Positions 43,020 to 51,607 of a stretch of DNA of 64,000 bases are shown one piece after another; position 1 is the first letter of the stretch, and each line of letters starts with the position of its first letter. The translations under genes were made by a program, and so were the position numbers. This stretch comes from Roseococcus suduntuyensis (GTDB taxonomy: Bacteria; Pseudomonadota; Alphaproteobacteria; Acetobacterales; Acetobacteraceae): contig NZ_JACIDJ010000002.1 of the NCBI RefSeq assembly GCF_014196305.1, forward strand, positions 248,001 to 312,000, in the 5' to 3' direction. The notes beneath the pieces are model-generated. The model was not told the DNA's origin. It saw only the letters and a list, made by a program, of their open reading frames with translations, and searched no databases.

Positions 43020-43486
43020 CAGCCGAAGGGCCCGTTCAGCTGCACGATGGCGAGGTTCAGCATGGCGGCGAAGCTCACCCAGGCGATGTAGGGGGCGATG
43101 CACCAGGCCGCGACGCGGTCATGCCGGGCCGCAAGCCAGATCATCGCCAGGATGGACAGCCACAGCGGAACGATTTCGATCAATGCCCAGTCAGGTCTCC
43201 GCGAGGTGAAAAAGAGGAAAGTCCACAGCGCGTTCAGCACCCCGTTCAGCACAAAGACGCCGAGCAGAAGCCGCCCCGCCCCGGCCCGCCAGGCACGCAT
43301 CAGCGCGTAGCCGGAGAGCGCGAAAATCAAGGTCCAGGCTGGGCCGAAGGCCCAGTCGGGGGGCTGGAAACAAGGCCGCGTCAACCCCTGGTACCAGGGC
43401 CCGATCGTGGTGAGCGAAGCCCCCAGCAGCGCCGTGCCCATGGCCCAGGCCACACCCAGGACCAATGGCAACCATCTTTCGTTCAC
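43019..43486 (-). CDS. tspO: TspO/MBR family tryptophan-rich sensory protein
   Basis: TspO is a five-helix outer-membrane/mitochondrial-type porphyrin-binding protein; in Rhodobacter it negatively affects photosynthesis gene expression in response to oxygen. The 155-aa product has the signature WYQGLTRPCFQPPDWAFGPAW and further conserved tryptophans in NALWTFLFF and YIAWVSFAAMLN. Near a PGC it may link tetrapyrrole level to regulation (inference). Confidence 0.93.
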   Translation of the reverse strand: MNERWLPLVLGVAWAMGTALLGASLTTIGPWYQGLTRPCFQPPDWAFGPAWTLIFALSGYALMRAWRAGAGRLLLGVFVLNGVLNALWTFLFFTSRRPDWALIEIVPLWLSILAMIWLAARHDRVAAWCIAPYIAWVSFAAMLNLAIVQLNGPFG

Positions 43487-43596
43487 AGGGTTGTGCCTTT
43501 ATCCCGTTGCGGTGGCGAAGTGATCACATGGGCTTGCGGCTTTGCCCACACTTCCCACAAATGGGTATGAACCGTGATCGAGGAGGAGATTTCCAT

Positions 43597-43974
43597 ATGC
43601 GGGCTTTGATGATCCTGGGCGCCGTCTTCGCCTTTGCTCCCTTCGGCGCCGCCATGGCGCAGGACGCGGCGGCCGGCCAACGCGTCTTCAACCAGTGCCG
43701 TGCCTGCCACACCATCAACGAGGGCGGCCGCAACGGCGTGGGCCCCAACCTGCACGGCGTGTGGGAGCGTCCGGCGGGCTCCATCCAGGGCTTCCGCTAT
43801 TCCGCCGGCATGCAGACGGTGGCCCAGGCCGGCCTCGTGTGGAACGAGGACAATCTCCGCAGGTACCTCGCCGCCCCGCGTGACGTGGTGCCCGGCGGCT
43901 CCATGGCCTTCGCCGGCATCCGCAACGAGCAGCAGCTGAACGACCTGCTGGCCTATCTGCAGGCCCAGCGCTGA
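43597..43974 (+). CDS. Class I cytochrome c, secreted
   Basis: A small soluble c-type cytochrome, 125 aa, probably a periplasmic electron carrier. The start ATG at 43597 follows GAGGAGGAG. A signal peptide (MRALMILGAVFAFAPFGAAMA) precedes the mature protein. The heme site is CRACH (C34, C37, H38) and the likely axial Met is M103 in PGGSMAFAG. The layout is that of cytochrome c2/c-550. It could donate electrons to the reaction centre or serve respiration; the sequence does not decide. Confidence 0.92.
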   Translation: MRALMILGAVFAFAPFGAAMAQDAAAGQRVFNQCRACHTINEGGRNGVGPNLHGVWERPAGSIQGFRYSAGMQTVAQAGLVWNEDNLRRYLAAPRDVVPGGSMAFAGIRNEQQLNDLLAYLQAQR

Positions 43975-44001
43975 TACGGCGCCACCAGCGCCAAACCAAG
44001 G

Positions 44002-44033
44002 AAGGCGCCGGCCATCAGGTCGGCGCCTTTTTT
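44002..44033 (+). terminator. Rho-independent terminator after cytochrome c
   Basis: A 9-bp stem (44002-44010 with 44021-44029) with a 10-base loop is followed by a run of six T (44028-44033). It ends the cytochrome c transcript just before the convergent GPP34 gene. Confidence 0.9.
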
Positions 44034-44043
44034 CATGCCGCCG

Positions 44044-44700
44044 TCAATGCGCGCCGGCGAAGGCCAGCATCACGGCGAAGACCTCGCGCGTCACATTGGA
44101 CAGGGTGCGGCTGAGTTCCTCCAGATCCGCCACCTGGTCCACGCGCTTGCCCGCGCGGTTCTGCTCCTCGGGCGTCAGGATCAGCGGGATGAGGCCGGCC
44201 GAGCGGGCAAGGCCCACCAGCAGCGCGTCCTGCGGGTCCGGGATTTCGTCCTGCAGCAGCACGGCGCGCAGGCGGGCGCGCACCTCGCGCACCTCCGCCT
44301 CGCCCAGCGGGCCCTTGGGGTAGCGACGGTCGGGGAAGACCCAGAGGAAGCGCCCCTCCTCCAGCCGCAGGATGCCCTTGGCCACGAGCTGGTCCAGCAC
44401 CATGCCGCGGTAATGCTCGGCGTTGCGGCCGAGCTCCACGATCCAGTGGCGGCTGTCATGCCCATGCGGGCCGCGGGCGATGACGGCCAGCGCCTCGTCC
44501 AGCACCGGGTCGCCCGAGGGGGCCTCGTTCACCACCGTCAGCCGGTCGAGGTCGGTGTCGATACGCCCATCGAGCGAGAGCTGCATCAGGATGGCGGTGG
44601 CGATCGCATAGTCGCCGGCCGGGGCCGGCAGGCCGACGGGACGGCCCGTCTTGTTGTCGAGCAGGAGGAGCATGATCTCCTCCGGCATGTTGGGCGTCAT
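44044..44700 (-). CDS. GPP34 (GOLPH3-like) domain protein, copy 1
   Basis: A 218-aa protein of the GPP34 family, the bacterial relatives of eukaryotic Golgi phosphoprotein 3. The start at 44700 gives [20 protein letters not shown], matching the family's opening (ee.lLLaLdd.tG). [14 protein letters not shown] and [10 protein letters not shown] follow. The fold is all-helical and binds phosphoinositides in eukaryotes; the bacterial role is unknown. It shares order and motifs with the second copy at 47108. Confidence 0.83.
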   Translation of the reverse strand: MTPNMPEEIMLLLLDNKTGRPVGLPAPAGDYAIATAILMQLSLDGRIDTDLDRLTVVNEAPSGDPVLDEALAVIARGPHGHDSRHWIVELGRNAEHYRGMVLDQLVAKGILRLEEGRFLWVFPDRRYPKGPLGEAEVREVRARLRAVLLQDEIPDPQDALLVGLARSAGLIPLILTPEEQNRAGKRVDQVADLEELSRTLSNVTREVFAVMLAFAGAH

Positions 44701-44877
44701 GGCCGCGGCTCCGGGTCTGGGGTGCGCGGGAGGCTCCCGCGCTTCCGTCCGATGTTGTCCGTGCGCGGGGGCGCTGTCCAGCGAGGGAGGGGCCATCTCC
44801 TGGCATGGGGTTTGCTGCGTCGCACCCGCGCAACAACCGCGGCCGCCCCGGCGGCCCCCAAGGCGAGGGCCCAAGCG

Positions 44878-45963
44878 ATGGATATCGGCGTCTTCATCCC
44901 CATCAACAACAATGGGTGGCTGATCTCGGAGAACGCGCCCCAATACATGCCGAGCTTCGAGCTGAACCGGCAGGTGGTGCAGAAGGCCGAGGGCTACGGC
45001 ATGGATTTCGCCCTCTCCATGATCAAGCTGCATGGATTCGGCGGCAAGACCGAGTTTTGGGACCATGGGCTGGAGAGCTTCACCCTCATGGCGGGCCTCG
45101 CGGCCGTCACCTCGCGCATCAAGCTCTTCGCCTCGACCGCCGTCCTGACCATCCCGCCCGCCATCGTGGCGCGGATGACGGCCACGATCGACAACATCTC
45201 GGGCGGGCGCTTCGGGGTGAACATCGTCTCGGGCTGGCACAAGGTGGAATACACCCAGATGGGCCTGTGGCCGGGCGATGAACATTTCGGCAAGCGATAC
45301 GACTACAGCACCGAATACGTGCAAATTCTGCGCGACCTCTGGGAGACGGGTGAGAGCGACCGCAAGGGCACCTACTTCCAGATGGACAAGTGCAAGCTGA
45401 GCCCCCGTCCCTCCAAGCCCATCGAGATCGTCAGCGCCGGCCAGTCGGACCGCGGCATGGAGTTCGGCGCCACCTACTGCAACTACAATTTCTGCCTGGG
45501 CGAGGGCGTGAACGAACCCACCAAGGCCGCCTCCGTCCCCGCCCGGGTGCTGGAGCACGCGAAGAAGACCGGGCGCGATGTGGGGGCCTACATGCTCTAC
45601 ATGGTCATCTGCGACGAGACGGACGAAGCCGCGCTCGCCAAATGGGACAGCTACCAGAAGGGTGCGGACCGCGCGGCGCTGGCGCACCTGCTCGGCCATG
45701 CGGCGGCGGACGTGAACACCGAGGCGACCTCCATGGCGGCTTCCATCCAGCGCAGCCCCTCGCCCATCAACTTCAACATGGGCACCATCGTGGGCAGCCC
45801 CGCCACCTGCGCGCGCATGCTGGACGAGGTGGCGGCGATGCCCGGGGTGAAGGGCATCATGCTGTGCTTCGACGACTTCCTGGAGGGGATCGAGATGTTC
45901 GGCACCCGCATCCAGCCGCTGATGCAATGCCGCCAGGACCGGCTGCAACTGGCCGCGGAGTGA
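44878..45963 (+). CDS. rutA: Pyrimidine monooxygenase RutA
   Basis: RutA is an FMN-dependent luciferase-like monooxygenase that opens the uracil ring in the Rut pathway. The 361-aa product begins [20 protein letters not shown]. It retains the strongly conserved [36 protein letters not shown] and [12 protein letters not shown]. Length matches E. coli RutA. No rutB-F are adjacent, so downstream steps must be encoded elsewhere or the enzyme acts on another substrate. The upstream in-frame open stretch is not conserved-looking. Confidence 0.9.
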   Translation: MDIGVFIPINNNGWLISENAPQYMPSFELNRQVVQKAEGYGMDFALSMIKLHGFGGKTEFWDHGLESFTLMAGLAAVTSRIKLFASTAVLTIPPAIVARMTATIDNISGGRFGVNIVSGWHKVEYTQMGLWPGDEHFGKRYDYSTEYVQILRDLWETGESDRKGTYFQMDKCKLSPRPSKPIEIVSAGQSDRGMEFGATYCNYNFCLGEGVNEPTKAASVPARVLEHAKKTGRDVGAYMLYMVICDETDEAALAKWDSYQKGADRAALAHLLGHAAADVNTEATSMAASIQRSPSPINFNMGTIVGSPATCARMLDEVAAMPGVKGIMLCFDDFLEGIEMFGTRIQPLMQCRQDRLQLAAE

Positions 45964-45969
45964 AGGGGT

Positions 45970-45997
45970 CCGGGGGCGCCGCGACGGGCGCCCCCGG
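45970..45997. terminator. Palindrome between convergent genes, likely two-way terminator
   Basis: A perfect 11-bp GC stem (45970-45980 with 45987-45997) lies in the 40-bp gap between rutA and the Bug-type gene. There is no T-run on either side, so efficiency is uncertain. Confidence 0.55.
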
Positions 45998-46003
45998 CCG
46001 TTG

Positions 46004-46999
46004 TCAGGCGCCGGCGCGGATGTTGTAGCGCTCGGCCACCTGGCGGGCGACGGCCTGGTCGGCCTCCATGATCCGCACGAAATCCGGGCCCAGCGGGATC
46101 GGGTTGCGCGGCAGGGTCTGGAGTTCCGTCATGCGCTGGATGAAGGCCTGGTCCTGGATGATCTTGGGGATCTCGGCCATCATCCGCTGCGCGATGGGCT
46201 CGGGCAGGTTGCGCGGGGCGGACATGCCCACCCATTGCGTCTGCACCAAGCTCGGGAAGCCCAGCTCCGCGAAGGTGGGGAGGTCGGGGAAGTCGGCCAG
46301 GCGCTGCGCGGAGGATACGGCCAGCGCGCGCAGCACGCCGTTCTTCATGTTGTTCACATTGGTGGTGATGGGGTCGATGAAGCTCTCGATATGGCCGCCC
46401 ATCAGGTCGTTCAGCGCGGGCGCGCTGCCGGCATAGGGCGAGTGGTCGAGCTGGGTGAGGTTGGCGAGCCCGCCCAGCATGGCGCCCAGCATGTGCGGCG
46501 CCGAGCCGATGCCCGAGGAGCCATAGCGCGTGGGCCGCGTGCGCGCGGCTTCCAGGAAGTCGGCGAAGGTGCGGATGGGGCTGTCGCCACGCACCAGCAG
46601 GACGCTCGTCGCCTCGACCAGCAGGCCCAGATGGGTGAAGTCGCGGATGGGGTCGAAGGGCAGGCGCGGCAGGGTGGCGGCCGAATAGACCATCACGGAA
46701 GCGTGCGTCATCAGGAAGGTGTGGCCATCGGCCGGCTGCTTCGCCACATAGTCCGTGCCGATGACGCCGCCCGCGCCCGCGCGGTTCTCCACCACCACGC
46801 TGTGCCCGCCCAGCGCGCGAGAGAGTGGCGGCGCGGCGAGGCGCGTGACGGTGTCCACCAGCCCGCCGGGAGGGAACTGCGCGACCAGGCGGATGGGACG
46901 GCTGCCCGGCCAGTTGGCCTGGGCATTGGCGATGGCGGGCGCGGCGAGCGGCGCGGCGATGAGGCCAGCGGCCATGCCGAAGATTTGGCGACGTTGCAT
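46004..46999 (-). CDS. Bug/TctC-family tripartite tricarboxylate transporter binding protein
   Basis: This is a periplasmic binding protein of the Bug (TctC) family. The 331-aa product begins MQRRQIFGMAAGLIAAPLAAPAIANA, a twin-arginine-like signal. It has the family motifs PIRLVAQFPPGGLVDTVTR, VVVENRAGAGGVIGTDYVA and YGSSGIGSAPHM. No tctA or tctB genes are adjacent. Ligand is probably a small carboxylate or amide; unknown. Large numbers of orphan Bug proteins are typical of some Acetobacteraceae and Burkholderiales. Confidence 0.92.
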   Translation of the reverse strand: MQRRQIFGMAAGLIAAPLAAPAIANAQANWPGSRPIRLVAQFPPGGLVDTVTRLAAPPLSRALGGHSVVVENRAGAGGVIGTDYVAKQPADGHTFLMTHASVMVYSAATLPRLPFDPIRDFTHLGLLVEATSVLLVRGDSPIRTFADFLEAARTRPTRYGSSGIGSAPHMLGAMLGGLANLTQLDHSPYAGSAPALNDLMGGHIESFIDPITTNVNNMKNGVLRALAVSSAQRLADFPDLPTFAELGFPSLVQTQWVGMSAPRNLPEPIAQRMMAEIPKIIQDQAFIQRMTELQTLPRNPIPLGPDFVRIMEADQAVARQVAERYNIRAGA

Positions 47000-47107
47000 G
47001 AAATCTGATCTCCCAGGGCGCGGCCCCGCCGGGTGTCTGCCTTACAACAAGGCAATAACCCCGCAGGATTTCGTTGCGCTCTCAGACTCAAGCAAGAGAC
47101 GTGCCAC

Positions 47108-47749
47108 TCAGCCCGACCGCATACGGATCGAGTAGAGATCGCCCACCGCCTGCGCCAAGGATCGGTTCAGCGCCTCAAGCCCCGCCAGGAAGGCCACGCG
47201 CTCCTGCCGAATGGCCAGCAATTCGGCCGGCAGCAGCAGCGGCAGCAGGGCCGTGGCGCGCGCCAAGCCCAGCAGCAGCGCCTCGCGCGGCTCGGGGATG
47301 TCGTCGGTCTCGATGGCGCGCAGCAGGCGGGCACGGACCTCGCGCGGCTCCGGGCGGTCCTCGGGCTTGAGCCAGCGGCGCTCGGGGAAGATCAGCAGCA
47401 CGCGGCCATCCACCCGGCGCAGCAGGCCCTGTTCTTCCAGCCGCGCCAGGATGGTGGCGCGCAGCGCGGCTTCCTCGCGCGCCAGCAGCATCAGCGCGCC
47501 CCGGCTGTCCTCCACCTGGGCGATCCGCGCCAGGGCGCCATCCAGCGCCGCATCGCCCAAGGGTTCGGTGGAAAGCACCTCCAGACGGTCGCGGTCGGTG
47601 TCAATGCGGCCGGCCAGGGCCAGTTCCATCATCAGCGCGCCCGCCAGCGCCAGCCCCCCGGCCGGCCCCTGCCGCCCCACGGGGCGGCCCGTGGCGTCGT
47701 CCAGGGTGAGGAGGACGATCTCCTCCGGCAGCGAGAGCGCCTGGCTCAT
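47108..47749 (-). CDS. GPP34 (GOLPH3-like) domain protein, copy 2
   Basis: A 213-aa paralogue of the protein at 44044. It begins MSQALSLPEEIVLLTLDDAT, followed by MMELALAGRIDTDRDRL, LLIFPERRWLKP and an arginine-rich EVRARLLRAIE segment matching copy 1. The start overlaps the stop of the upstream GGT-like gene by 4 bp (ATGA), so translation is coupled. The role in bacteria is unknown. Confidence 0.82.
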   Translation of the reverse strand: MSQALSLPEEIVLLTLDDATGRPVGRQGPAGGLALAGALMMELALAGRIDTDRDRLEVLSTEPLGDAALDGALARIAQVEDSRGALMLLAREEAALRATILARLEEQGLLRRVDGRVLLIFPERRWLKPEDRPEPREVRARLLRAIETDDIPEPREALLLGLARATALLPLLLPAELLAIRQERVAFLAGLEALNRSLAQAVGDLYSIRMRSG

Positions 47750-49308
47750 TCGGCCACGGCCGCCGACCAGGGCGACATGGCATCCGTGATGCCGATGGTC
47801 ATGCCCGCCTTGCGCTGGATGAGGTTGGGGCAGGCGAAGTTCAGCGGCATCACCCCATGCTCCACCACCTCCAGCGGGCTGTCGGCGCGCAGCGCGGCAT
47901 GAACAGCCTCGCCCAGCCGCCGGTCGGCGGTGACGCGGTCGGGCCCGCTCACATCCAGGCGCGGGTGGTGCGCAGCCGCCTCCGGATCCATGGCGAAGTC
48001 CGCCACATAGGAGAGCAGCTGGAACACGGCGGCCATGATGCGCCGCCCGCCCGAGGCTCCACCCGCGATCTCGGGGTTCCCCTTTCCGTCCAGCATGATG
48101 ACGGGGCACATGTTGCACAGCGGCCGCTTGCCTGGCGCGATGGCGTTGGCACTGCCCGGCGTCGGGTCGAACCACATCACGCCATTGTTCATCAGCACGC
48201 CGGTGCGCGGCAGCACCATGCGGCTGCCCATGGAGGAGAGCAGCGTGGTGGTCATCGCCACCATCATCCCGTCCTTGTCGCAGGTGGTCAGGTGGGTGGT
48301 GCAGCTGTCGGCGGCGGCGGGCTCGGCATCGCCCAGCACCTCCAGCCGCTCGGCATAGGCTTCGCGCAGCGCCCGGGCGAGATGGGCATACCAGGCGGCA
48401 TCGGGGGCGGCGGTGTAGGGGGCCTCCTCCATGCGGCGCAGCACGGCGGCCAGCGTCGGCCCTGCCGTCAGCCCCGCCGCCAGCATCCAGGTCCGGTCGC
48501 GGAAGCGCGCCTCGATGGCGGGCAGGCTGCGGGCCTGGCAGGCGCGGAGGTCGTCCTCCGTGACGAAGCCCCCCATGGCCTTCATGTCGGCCGCGATCTC
48601 GCGCGCGATGTCGCCCTCGTAGAAGTCGCGCAGCCCGGCGTGCTGCAACCGCTCCAGCGTGTCGGCAAGGCGTCCCTGCGGCATGAAGCCCGGCGTGCCC
48701 TGGTAGGGCGCGATGGGGGGCAGGCCGCCCGGCAGGTAGATGCGGGCACTCTCCTCATAGAGGCGCAGCACGGCGGCGCTCGCGGCGATCTTGAGCGTCG
48801 TGTACCAGTCCTGCGGCAGGCCGCGCCTGGCCAGCGCCACGGCGGGCGCCATGACATCGCGCAGCGGCATCCGCCCGTGCCGTTCATGCAGCAGCGCATA
48901 CCCGGCCACCGAGGAGGGGATCAGCGCCGATTTCGGCCCATGGATGTTCACATCCCCCACCACCTCGGGCCAGGAGAACAGGTCCTGCTTCTGCCGCCCC
49001 GTGAGCGGATAGGCCGAGGGGTCGAGCCCGCGCGGGGCCACCGGGCCGAAATCGAAGGTCTGGCAGGAAGTGCCCGGCGCCATCACCTGGGCGAAGCCGA
49101 TGCCGCCGAGGCCGCTGTTCCAGGGCTCCACCGTGGCCAGGGCGAAGGCCGCCCCCACCGCCGCATCGGCCGCCGTGCCGCCCGCGCGCAGGATTTCCGC
49201 CCCCGCCTCGGCCGCCGCCCGCGCCTGGCTGGCCACCATCCCCCCCGCCGCGCGGCCCGCGGGCTTGCGGATGTGCCAGTTCTGCGTGAGGTGGGGCTGG
49301 ATCGTCAT
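47746..49308 (-). CDS. Gamma-glutamyltransferase family protein, second copy
   Basis: A 520-aa Ntn-hydrolase of the GGT family, divergent from the gene at 8666. I chose the ATG at 49306-49308 with GGAGAGAG upstream; it gives no signal peptide. The N-terminus has GGMVASQARAAAEAGAEILR and GTAADAAVGA. The predicted nucleophile is Thr337 in CTTHLTTCDKDG. The substrate-loop region GKRPLCNMCPVIMLDGKG follows. It is coupled to a GPP34-domain gene and divergent from glcB across about 145 bp. Substrate unknown. Confidence 0.87.
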   Translation of the reverse strand: MTIQPHLTQNWHIRKPAGRAAGGMVASQARAAAEAGAEILRAGGTAADAAVGAAFALATVEPWNSGLGGIGFAQVMAPGTSCQTFDFGPVAPRGLDPSAYPLTGRQKQDLFSWPEVVGDVNIHGPKSALIPSSVAGYALLHERHGRMPLRDVMAPAVALARRGLPQDWYTTLKIAASAAVLRLYEESARIYLPGGLPPIAPYQGTPGFMPQGRLADTLERLQHAGLRDFYEGDIAREIAADMKAMGGFVTEDDLRACQARSLPAIEARFRDRTWMLAAGLTAGPTLAAVLRRMEEAPYTAAPDAAWYAHLARALREAYAERLEVLGDAEPAAADSCTTHLTTCDKDGMMVAMTTTLLSSMGSRMVLPRTGVLMNNGVMWFDPTPGSANAIAPGKRPLCNMCPVIMLDGKGNPEIAGGASGGRRIMAAVFQLLSYVADFAMDPEAAAHHPRLDVSGPDRVTADRRLGEAVHAALRADSPLEVVEHGVMPLNFACPNLIQRKAGMTIGITDAMSPWSAAVAE

Positions 49309-49452
49309 GCGGCGTCTCTCTCCGGGTTTGGAACCCATGGTGCCAGAGGGACGCGCCACCTCCAACGGGGCGCCCCATTGGAACACCCGCCCCTTTCACA
49401 GCCCGCCGATGTTGCTTAAAGCCCATGATGACCCCGGCTGCTGGAGAGTGAA

Positions 49453-51591
49453 ATGACGCTGAACGTCGCCCCCGTGCTGAAGACCTTCCTGGAAACCGAA
49501 GCCCTGCCCGGCACCGGCGTCAGCCCCGAGGCCTTCTGGGATGGCTTCGCCGCCATCCTGGCCGAGCTCGGCCCCCGCAACGCGGAGCTGCTGGCCGAGC
49601 GTGACGCGCTCCAGGCCAAGATCGACGCCTGGCACCAGGCCAACCCCGCCCGCCCCATTGATGTGCCGGCCTATGAGGCCTTCCTGCGCGAGATCGGCTA
49701 CCTGCTGCCCGAGCCGGGCGAGGTGCAGGTGACCACCGCGAACACCGACCCCGAGATGGGCGCCATCGCGGGCCCGCAGCTGGTGGTGCCGGTCTCCAAC
49801 GCCCGCTACGCGCTGAACGCGGCCAATGCCCGCTGGGGCAGCCTCTATGATGCGCTCTATGGCACCGATGCCATCCCGGAGACCGAGGGCGCCACGCGGG
49901 GCGGCGGCTACAACCCCGCCCGCGGCCAGCGCGTCATCACCTTCGCGCGCAAGACGCTGGACAGCATGGTGCCGCTGCTGGGTGCCGGCCATGCCGAGGC
50001 GCTCAAGTATGTGGTGAAGGATGGGGCGCTGTCGGTCACGCTCTCGGGCGGCGGCGCCACGGTGCTGAAGTTCAAGGAGCGCTTCGCAGGCTATACGGGT
50101 GATGCCGCCTCGCCCTCCTCCATCCTGTTCCGCCACAACGGCCTGCACGCGGAGCTGGTGATCAACCGCAACCACCCCATCGGCAAGGAGGATGCGGCGG
50201 GTGTGGCGGACCTCATCCTGGAATCGGCGCTGACCACCATCCAGGACTGTGAGGACAGCGTGGCCGCCGTGGATGCCGAGGACAAGGTCGCGGTCTACCG
50301 CAACTGGCTCGGCCTGATGAACGGCTCGCTGAGCGCCGATCTGGAGAAAGGCGGCAAGACCATCACCCGCCGCCTGAACGAGGACCGCGTCTACACCGCC
50401 CCCGATGGCTCGACGCTGACGCTGCCCGGCCGCTCGGTCATGCTGGTGCGCAATGTGGGCCACCACATGATGACCGACGCCGTCACCTGGGACGGCGCGG
50501 AGACGGCCGAGACCATCCTGGACGCGATGGTGACCAGCCTCATCGCCATCCATGACATCAAGGGCAAGCGGCTCAATTCCCGCGCGGGCTCGGTCTACAT
50601 CGTGAAGCCCAAGATGCACGGGCCGAAGGAAGTGGCCTGGGCGGTGGAGCTGTTCGGCCGCGTGGAGAAGGTGCTCGGCCTGCCGCACGCTACGCTGAAG
50701 ATGGGCATCATGGACGAGGAGCGGCGCACCACCGTCAACCTCAAGGCCTGCATCGCGGCCGCGTCCGAGCGCGTGTGCTTCATCAACACGGGCTTCCTCG
50801 ACCGCACGGGCGACGAGATCCATACCTCGATGGAAGCCGGCCCCATGATCCGCAAGAACGACATGCGGGGCACGGCCTGGATCAAGGCCTATGAGGACTG
50901 GAACGTGGACATCGGCCTGATGTGCGGGCTGCGCGGCCGCGCGCAGATCGGCAAGGGCATGTGGGCCATGCCCGACGCCATGGCCGCCATGCTGGAGCAG
51001 AAGGTGGGCCACCCCAAGGCGGGTGCGAACACCGCCTGGGTGCCCTCACCCACCGCCGCCACGCTGCACGCGCTGCACTACCACCAGGTGGATGTGGCCG
51101 CGCGCCAGGAGGAAATCGCCAAGGGCGGCCGTCGCGCCCAGCTCTCCGACCTGCTGACGGTTCCTGTCGCCACCAACACCAACTGGGCGCCGGCCGACCT
51201 GCAGGCCGAGCTGGACAACAACGCCCAGGGCATCCTGGGCTATGTGGTGCGCTGGGTGGACCAGGGCGTCGGCTGCTCCAAGGTGCCCGACATCAACAAT
51301 GTCGGCCTGATGGAGGACCGCGCGACGCTGCGCATCTCCGCCCAGCACATCGCCAACTGGCTGCGCCACGGCATCGTGAGCGAGGCACAGGTGGTCGAGA
51401 CGATGAAGCGCATGGCCGGCGTGGTGGACAAGCAGAATGCGGGCGATGGGGCCTATGTCGCCATGGCGCCCAATTTCGACGGTCCGGCCTTCCAGGGTGC
51501 GCTGGCCCTGGTGCTGGAGGGCGCGGCGCAGCCCAATGGCTACACGGAATTCCTGCTGACCAAGTTCCGTCGCGTGGCGAAGGGGGCGTGA
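49453..51591 (+). CDS. glcB: Malate synthase G
   Basis: GlcB condenses glyoxylate and acetyl-CoA to malate, part of glyoxylate assimilation. The 712-aa length is right for the monomeric G isoform. Visible features include [17 protein letters not shown], the metal-binding [11 protein letters not shown] and [16 protein letters not shown] regions, [16 protein letters not shown] with the glutamate ligand, and the C-terminal catalytic Asp region [20 protein letters not shown] lies about 7 bases before the ATG. Isocitrate lyase is not in the window. Confidence 0.97.
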   Translation: MTLNVAPVLKTFLETEALPGTGVSPEAFWDGFAAILAELGPRNAELLAERDALQAKIDAWHQANPARPIDVPAYEAFLREIGYLLPEPGEVQVTTANTDPEMGAIAGPQLVVPVSNARYALNAANARWGSLYDALYGTDAIPETEGATRGGGYNPARGQRVITFARKTLDSMVPLLGAGHAEALKYVVKDGALSVTLSGGGATVLKFKERFAGYTGDAASPSSILFRHNGLHAELVINRNHPIGKEDAAGVADLILESALTTIQDCEDSVAAVDAEDKVAVYRNWLGLMNGSLSADLEKGGKTITRRLNEDRVYTAPDGSTLTLPGRSVMLVRNVGHHMMTDAVTWDGAETAETILDAMVTSLIAIHDIKGKRLNSRAGSVYIVKPKMHGPKEVAWAVELFGRVEKVLGLPHATLKMGIMDEERRTTVNLKACIAAASERVCFINTGFLDRTGDEIHTSMEAGPMIRKNDMRGTAWIKAYEDWNVDIGLMCGLRGRAQIGKGMWAMPDAMAAMLEQKVGHPKAGANTAWVPSPTAATLHALHYHQVDVAARQEEIAKGGRRAQLSDLLTVPVATNTNWAPADLQAELDNNAQGILGYVVRWVDQGVGCSKVPDINNVGLMEDRATLRISAQHIANWLRHGIVSEAQVVETMKRMAGVVDKQNAGDGAYVAMAPNFDGPAFQGALALVLEGAAQPNGYTEFLLTKFRRVAKGA

Positions 51592-51607
51592 TGGCCGCCG
51601 CCGCTTC

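Noticed and set aside
43487-43596. FNR/FnrL site (TTGAT-N4-ATCAA) or PpsR site in the tspO/cytochrome c promoter
   Set aside because: No match to either consensus is present in this gap.
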